From Euperipatoides rowelli (taxonomy: Eukaryota; Onychophora; Udeonychophora; Euonychophora; Peripatopsidae): DNA of 12,753 nt. Position numbers and translations under genes: made by a program. A model generated the notes under the pieces. It was not told the origin of the DNA. It worked only from the letters and a program-made list of their open reading frames with translations, and made no database searches. The stretch is from NCBI GenBank assembly GCA_003024985.2, contig PXIH01S0044575.1, one strand, 5' to 3'. Each line of letters opens with the position of its first letter. The stretch's first letter is position 1. Of this stretch, positions 9,169-12,753 are shown piece by piece.

Positions 9169-9209
9169 TCAGTAAATCTGAAGCCATAAGAAATATCCAT
9201 CAACTAAGG
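9169..9209 (+). CDS. MAP2K5: MAP2K5 (MEK5) homologue, PB1-to-kinase linker exon
   Basis: A 41-base exon lies between TTATTTCAG (ending 9168) and GTAAGA at 9210. Joined to the G left by the previous exon, it encodes VSKSEAIRNIHQLR and ends on a codon boundary. Human MEK5 has, as I recall, ACKPPGERNIHGLK at this place, with the same RNIH core and a basic residue after the leucine. This conserved stretch lies just after PB1 and is the clearest support, with the OPCA exon, for calling MEK5 rather than another PB1 protein. The exon is too short to be found by an open-frame search. Confidence 0.85.
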
Positions 9210-9634
9210 GTAAGATTGTTTATTTCTATTTAAATTAAAAAATGTAAATCTGTTTATTTATGTAAATGATGAATCAGTTTAAGTTTTGATATTATATGTA
9301 ATAAATATCTTTATTTTTAATTATGAATTCTTTAAAGTTACAAATGGGATTGTTTTCCATGCTCTATACCAAAATTGAACCCAGTGATGTCAGACCATGG
9401 AACACACGATGAAGTTAACAATAGGAAACAGAAATTATAATAAGCATTTAAGCCTTACCCTAATAATATGATATAACCAATGCTAGGATTACTATATGTT
9501 GACTACTCTTTTCCTGGATTAGTCCTCTTTTTCAATGAAAAAAAAAAACTTCCTAAGAAAGGTAAAAATATTAAAAATGTGGAGGTTTCAATAATTGAAT
9601 AAAAAAAAGTTCATTTTGAATAAATTAATGCATT

Positions 9635-9995
9635 ATTATTATTATCATTACCCTTACCCTCCTCGTCATCCTCCTTGTCGCCGTCGGCGGTGTCCTCATC
9701 TTCCTCTTTGTCATCCTCCTCATTCTCACCTACCTGCTACTCATCATCCTCACCCTAGTGTCATCTTCGTTGCCGTCGCCCTCAGCGTCATCGGCATCTT
9801 TGTTGTCATCGCCCTCGGTGTCAGTGGCATCGATGTCGGCATCAACGTCATCTGCATCATCATCAGCCATCCATCCATTATCATCCATCTATCATTATCA
9901 TCATCACCACCACCATCCCCCTCCACCCCACTGCCACCACCTCTCTCCACCCCCACACGCACTACCACCCCTCCAACACCACCAACTTCATCATT
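9635..9995. repeat. Degenerate triplet (ATC/CTC/GTC) low-complexity tract
   Basis: About 360 bases with strong 3-base periodicity, mainly ATT, ATC, CTC, GTC and CAC triplets on the plus strand, grading from AT-rich to GC-rich and back. The repeat unit keeps long frames open on both strands (9595-10059 and 9758-10006 plus, 9750-9968 minus), giving His/Pro/Ser-rich or Met/Gly-rich nonsense peptides. These are not genes. The pyrimidine-rich plus strand could form unusual structures. It looks like an expanded and mutated trinucleotide minisatellite inside the intron. Confidence 0.85.
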
Positions 9996-10223
9996 ATTGT
10001 TATTAAAACTCGGTTATTATTATATTATCAGTATATTGCAAATTGTTAATTTCCTTTAGTTAGTTGTAAATAATTCACCTATGTTTATGACTAACAGTAG
10101 AAAGCTAAATCCAAACCCTTTCTAACTTTATATTTTTAGCCAAAAAGTGAGATTTTTTTTTTAATCTAGCCAATAAGTTATCAAGAATGTAATCATTTAC
10201 AATACAATAAAAATAGAGATTGA

Positions 10224-10435
10224 CGGTGTTGGGAAGAGTACTGAAAAAATGTAATTGGGCTCAATTACAATTACTTTACCTTTTTTGTAACTGATTGCAA
10301 GTAAAAAAATTTTTTTAGAAATGTAATCAAGTAAAATACAAGTAGATTACAATTACTTTGTCATCATTTTCAAAATTACAGTTACTTTTGATGATGACAG
10401 CAAAACTGCCAGTCATCATCACGCCCCCCCGATAC
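10224..10435 (+). mobile_element. hAT-like non-autonomous element fragment (CGGTGTTGGGAA end)
   Basis: The block begins CGGTGTTGGGAAGAGTACT and continues with recurring GTAATT, CAATTAC and AAGTAATC motifs on both strands up to about 10390. This is the style of the CAGTGTTGGGAAAAGTAA termini that I know from hAT-family repeats in animals. The interior ends in a hairpin (10390-10420) and no opposite terminus (CCCAACACTG) was found, so it is truncated or rearranged. Family assignment is from memory. Confidence 0.5.
10390..10420. repeat. 9-bp inverted repeat (GATGATGAC/GTCATCATC)
   Basis: GATGATGAC at 10390-10398 and its exact reverse complement at 10412-10420 enclose 13 bases. It lies at the right side of the hAT-like block and is followed by a short C-run (10423-10429). 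Confidence 0.75.
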
Positions 10436-10688
10436 TGTTTAGAAATCTTATTTTATTATAAAAGAAATTTGTTGACTAGTGGAAGATTATGTGTTGGTCA
10501 TTATATTTTCAAACTGAATGCAGCTTGTAAAGTATTTAAGAATTAGCATTGTGGTAAGTGTAGAAATAATTTTTTTACCACTGTTTGACTGTACATCTAA
10601 ATGGGTTATATGAGAGAAATTGATTGGCCTGATAACACTCACTTTATATTTGTTATATGATAGTATGTTAGCTAGTTTCATTTAGTAG

Positions 10689-10705
10689 CAGCTGTAATAC
10701 AGCTG
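10689..10705. repeat. Palindrome CAGCTGTAATACAGCTG
   Basis: A 17-base perfect palindrome around a central A, carrying two CAGCTG E-box sequences 11 bases apart. It could bind basic helix-loop-helix factors as a pair, but function is only conjecture. Confidence 0.5.
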
Positions 10706-10796
10706 AATTGCACCTCCATTGAAGATGCAATCCTTCCATCTTACATAACTTCATTCAGCAATGGTAACTGTACAATTATCTTAATTAGCATAATGC

Positions 10797-10846
10797 TATA
10801 ATAATAATAATATAATAATATATTGTGAAAATAATAATAATAATAT
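10797..10846. repeat. AAT microsatellite
   Basis: Interrupted (ATA/AAT)n runs on both sides of a TATATTGTGAAA interruption. Ordinary low-complexity intronic sequence. Confidence 0.85.
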
Positions 10847-10925
10847 CCTAAATACAGATATAGACAGACAGAATGTCCTTCCTGCACAATAAAATATAAT
10901 AATGATGTACAGATAATAAAAATAT

Positions 10926-10951
10926 GACATTTTAGCTGAAGCTAAAATGTC
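10926..10951. repeat. 11-bp perfect hairpin with TGAA loop
   Basis: GACATTTTAGC at 10926-10936 pairs exactly with GCTAAAATGTC at 10941-10951 across the loop TGAA. No surrounding repeat boundary was found. Confidence 0.8.
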
Positions 10952-10982
10952 TACAAATAATCATTTCCCAGCAATAGCCCAA

Positions 10983-11019
10983 ATACAGTATACTGTATAT
11001 ATACAGTACATATACAGTA
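10983..11019. repeat. Overlapping TACTGTA/TACAGTA palindromes
   Basis: Two overlapping perfect palindromes, ATACAGTATACTGTAT (10983-10998) and TACTGTATATATACAGTA (10991-11008), are followed by another ATACAGTAT (11011-11019 or so). The word TACTGTA/TACAGTA recurs singly elsewhere, for example near 727, 2382, 7694, 8279, 11971 and 12014, suggesting it is common in this genome. Confidence 0.7.
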
Positions 11020-11307
11020 TAGCCTGGGTATATTTTATAAAAAATATATAATTATATCATATGTGTGCTAACCTTGTGTGCTACTGTAACATTACGAGGA
11101 ATAAACTATAATATTGTGTGGTCAATAAATAAAGTCCATTGGCAGTAATAGTAAAAGACTGTGTATAAATATGAACATCTGTGTATTGTGCAGTCCAGGC
11201 TCAAGCCTAAATCTCACAAATAATATTTCTTTATATCATATGATTTACTACCTGCTAAAAATAAACTAATACGGACTGCAGTGAGAACTAATTAACTGAA
11301 TCATTCC

Positions 11308-11419
11308 GATTGGCTCTCCACTTTATTTCCTATTGATCTACTTATACAGCAATGGGCCAATAACAAATTACTCATTGTTCTCCAAAAACCCTCTGAATCC
11401 AAAGAGCAGAGTATAAAAG
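11308..11419 (+). promoter_or_regulatory. Candidate Pol II-type promoter: CCAAT motifs and TATA box
   Basis: GATTGGCT at about 11308-11315 (CCAAT on the minus strand) and GGGCCAATAA at about 11354-11363 lie upstream of TATAAAAG at 11412-11419. About 30 bases after the TATA box comes TTCAGG (11441-11446), a plausible start site, and the structured segment then begins. The spacing is that of a classical core promoter. Within an AT-rich intron a TATA box alone means little; the combination with CCAAT motifs and the structured downstream block raises it. It may belong to an unrecognised LTR or other repeat rather than a host gene. Confidence 0.4.
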
Positions 11420-11442
11420 CCCAAATAATCATTAATTTTGTT

Positions 11443-11593
11443 CAGGATGTTCCTGCCTGGGAGTGATAGCCAGTTACAATTGTTCCTGCCTGGGTATAAT
11501 ACCCAGTTCTTATCTGACAAGCCAGGAGACAGCTTGTCTCCACATAGCCTATAATTGGGTAAGGTTATAAAAAAACCTTAGCTAAGTCAGATA
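11443..11593 (+). ncRNA. Candidate structured RNA or repeat with nested hairpins
   Basis: Within 151 bases there are: CAGGA/TCCTG (11443-11455); a 33-bp tandem duplication starting TGTTCCTGCCTGGG at 11448 and 11481; a perfect hairpin CTGGGTATAATACCCAG (11490-11506); and an outer stem TATCTGAC (11511-11518) with GTCAGATA (11586-11593), extended by AGC/GCT. This outer stem encloses two further perfect 7-bp hairpins, GGAGACA/TGTCTCC (11525-11541) and TAAGGTT/AACCTTA (11560-11580). T-runs follow at 11631-11646. I recognise no known RNA family; tRNA boxes and a hammerhead core are absent. It could equally be part of a solo LTR or a foldback repeat. Confidence 0.35.
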
Positions 11594-12029
11594 ATGCACT
11601 CTACATTACTTGACATTTTGAAATAACTTGTTTTTTTTGTTTTTTTGTAAAAAAAATGCATTCCTCTTACCCTTCTTTTCTTGACCACTTATTTTTATTA
11701 CTGTATTATTTATTACTTGCAGTATATTATTGATGATTATTATTTAATCTTATAAGTTTTGTTATATATTGTATTCTTTTCAGGTGCTAAATATATTGAG
11801 ATTTTTAATAAGAATTACACAGAAAACATTGAGGATAGGAAGGATAAAATAATTTATGCAAAACTAATTATATTTCCAATGACATTTTATAAAATGTTAG
11901 TCAAATTTTTTTTACATTATTTGAAAGGAAAAAATCTGGAAAACAATATTGTAAAATGATTGAATCCAAATATACTGTATATACATGCATACAATATGTT
12001 TGTAACAAAATATCTACTGTATATTACAG

Positions 12030-12091
12030 GTAGAAACTAAACTTTTATCTTCTTCTCTCCCAGTATTTACCATTCCTGAATCTCAGAGCTG
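12030..12091 (+). CDS. MAP2K5: MAP2K5 (MEK5) homologue, linker exon upstream of the kinase domain
   Basis: The acceptor is TATATTACAG (ending 12029) and the donor is GTAAGT at 12092. The 62 bases start in phase with the previous exon, encode VETKLLSSSLPVFTIPESQS and leave two bases (TG) of a split codon. Human MEK5 continues after RNIHGLK with, as I recall, VNTRAGPSQHSSP; here VETKLLSSSLP follows RNIHQLR, keeping the V-x-T-basic start and the Ser-rich linker. The kinase domain exons would follow beyond 12753. Between 12092 and 12753 no further exon was found. Confidence 0.75.
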
Positions 12092-12502
12092 GTAAGTCAT
12101 TTAATTATGCTANTTATTTATTTTTGGCAATAAATATTGTAATAGATGGTATTTTAATTTGAGGACAAAGTTAAGAGCCTTGTGCATACCGGTAATTACG
12201 TTATACCCAATTATTTGTATAAACTTAGCCGCCTACATAATTAAGATATTATACCATAAAGTCATGCCCAATTATTTATAAAAGCATTATCAGAATAAAT
12301 AATAATAAACACTAGTAATGAAAATGCATGAGACCCTTGAGATTTGAGAAAAGAACTTCATAAAAAAAGCCATGGCTAGGAAAAGAACATATAGCGGCTT
12401 AAGACTAGGAATTGAGTTTTATTTTTGTATAGTTTTGATATAACCATGAAGGGACATTTCCTGATGCTGTAAGTACTGACTATACTTTTCTTTAACAAAA
12501 GA

Positions 12503-12753
12503 ATTACCGTAAAATGCCGAGCAAGGGCGCCTGCGCTCTTATCATTCGTTTGGGAGGAAATGGGGGGGAAGGGGGGGCGCTCTTGTTCTGCTCCATGCTA
12601 GTGAACCTTAGATTTACCACAATGCATTGCAAAATTGACCAGGCGCTCTTGTTTGGATACCATCAGAATTCCTTAAAAATATTTTTTTTCAAAACGGCGC
12701 CCTTGCTTGGACATGCTTCCCAAAACTTTAGGAAAATGGCTGGTACACACTAA
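12503..12753. repeat. GC-rich dispersed repeat with clustered GGCGCTCTTG motifs
   Basis: A compositionally distinct block begins near ATTACCGTAAAATGCCGAGC and runs to the window end. The word GCGCYCTTRYT-like recurs at about 12534, 12577, 12643 and 12697, and AGCAAGGGCGCC (12520-12531) is the exact reverse complement of GGCGCCCTTGCT (12696-12707). I recall similar TTACCGTAAAATGCCGAGC-type sequence as dispersed repeats in invertebrate genomes, without knowing the family. The open frame at 12514-12753 is incidental to the repeat. The right boundary is outside the window. Confidence 0.6.

Larger units (their letters stand above)
9210..12029 (+). other. Large MAP2K5 intron rich in repeats
   Basis: This 2.8-kb intron separates the RNIH exon from the next linker exon. 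It carries a degenerate triplet tract (9635-9995), a hAT-like terminus (from 10224), AAT microsatellite sequence (about 10797-10846), several palindromes (10689-11008) and the TATA/hairpin block at 11308-11593. The open frame at 11759-11959 follows an AG but does not fit the MEK5 reading frame and is not called as an exon. Confidence 0.65.

Noticed and set aside
9595-10059. 154-residue His/Pro/Ser-rich protein and its minus-strand counterpart
   Set aside because: Both arise from the triplet tract, which keeps several frames open on both strands; the peptides are low-complexity with no domain.
11443-11593. tRNA or hammerhead ribozyme
   Set aside because: No A/B box sequences, anticodon arm layout, or hammerhead CUGANGA/GAAA core could be found despite the multi-stem fold.
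11759-11959. Open frame after an AG acceptor as a MAP2K5 exon
   Set aside because: The phase-0 reading needed between the RNIH and VETK exons runs to a stop without a donor, and those two exons already join directly as in the human protein.
12514-12753. 79-residue open frame at the right edge
   Set aside because: It lies wholly within a repeat block with recurrent motifs and an ambiguous G-run, and has no recognisable domain or splice signals.
1-12753. CRISPR arrays, prophage, operons or other bacterial systems
   Set aside because: No regularly spaced repeats, ribosome-binding sites or compact genes; splice sites and transposon types show a eukaryotic genome.

Overview
This is an AT-rich, intron-dominated eukaryotic genomic window, most probably from an invertebrate animal. 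The evidence is GT-AG introns of 1.2 to 2.8 kb, metazoan-type transposon fossils, and exons of a gene found in animals. There is no bacterial gene organisation, and nearly all long open frames are spurious. The species cannot be named from the sequence.

The left half (about 1-5870) is mostly unannotatable AT-rich DNA followed by an old, plus-strand Ty3/Gypsy retrotransposon. The element can be followed from a probable 5' LTR (about 1964-2213) and leader, through a badly decayed gag capsid region (about 2430-2800), into pol (about 3055-5815) with reverse transcriptase, RNase H and integrase in the usual order. The original pol stop appears to survive at 5813-5815. Stops, frameshifts and lost catalytic residues show it is dead. 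No 3' LTR was recognised.

The right half (about 6480-12753) is the real cellular gene. Four short plus-strand exons (6482-6549, 7800-7863, 9169-9209, 12030-12091) have good splice sites and mutually compatible phases. Together they encode the second half of a PB1 domain and the following linker of a MAP2K5 (MEK5) homologue, the MAP kinase kinase that couples MEKK2/3 to ERK5. The 5' exons are not securely placed, and the kinase domain would lie beyond the right edge. None of these exons is visible as a long open frame.

The introns carry repeat debris: a 20-bp perfect hairpin (6644-6687), ends of hAT-like DNA transposons (6871-6936 and from 10224), a degenerate triplet tract (9635-9995), several palindromes, and a GC-rich repeat at the right end with clustered GGCGCTCTTG motifs (12503-12753). 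The most intriguing intronic block is 11308-11593. CCAAT motifs and a good TATA box sit about 30 bp upstream of a 150-base segment with a 33-bp tandem duplication and a set of nested hairpins. It could be an unrecognised LTR/repeat promoter or a structured non-coding RNA unit.
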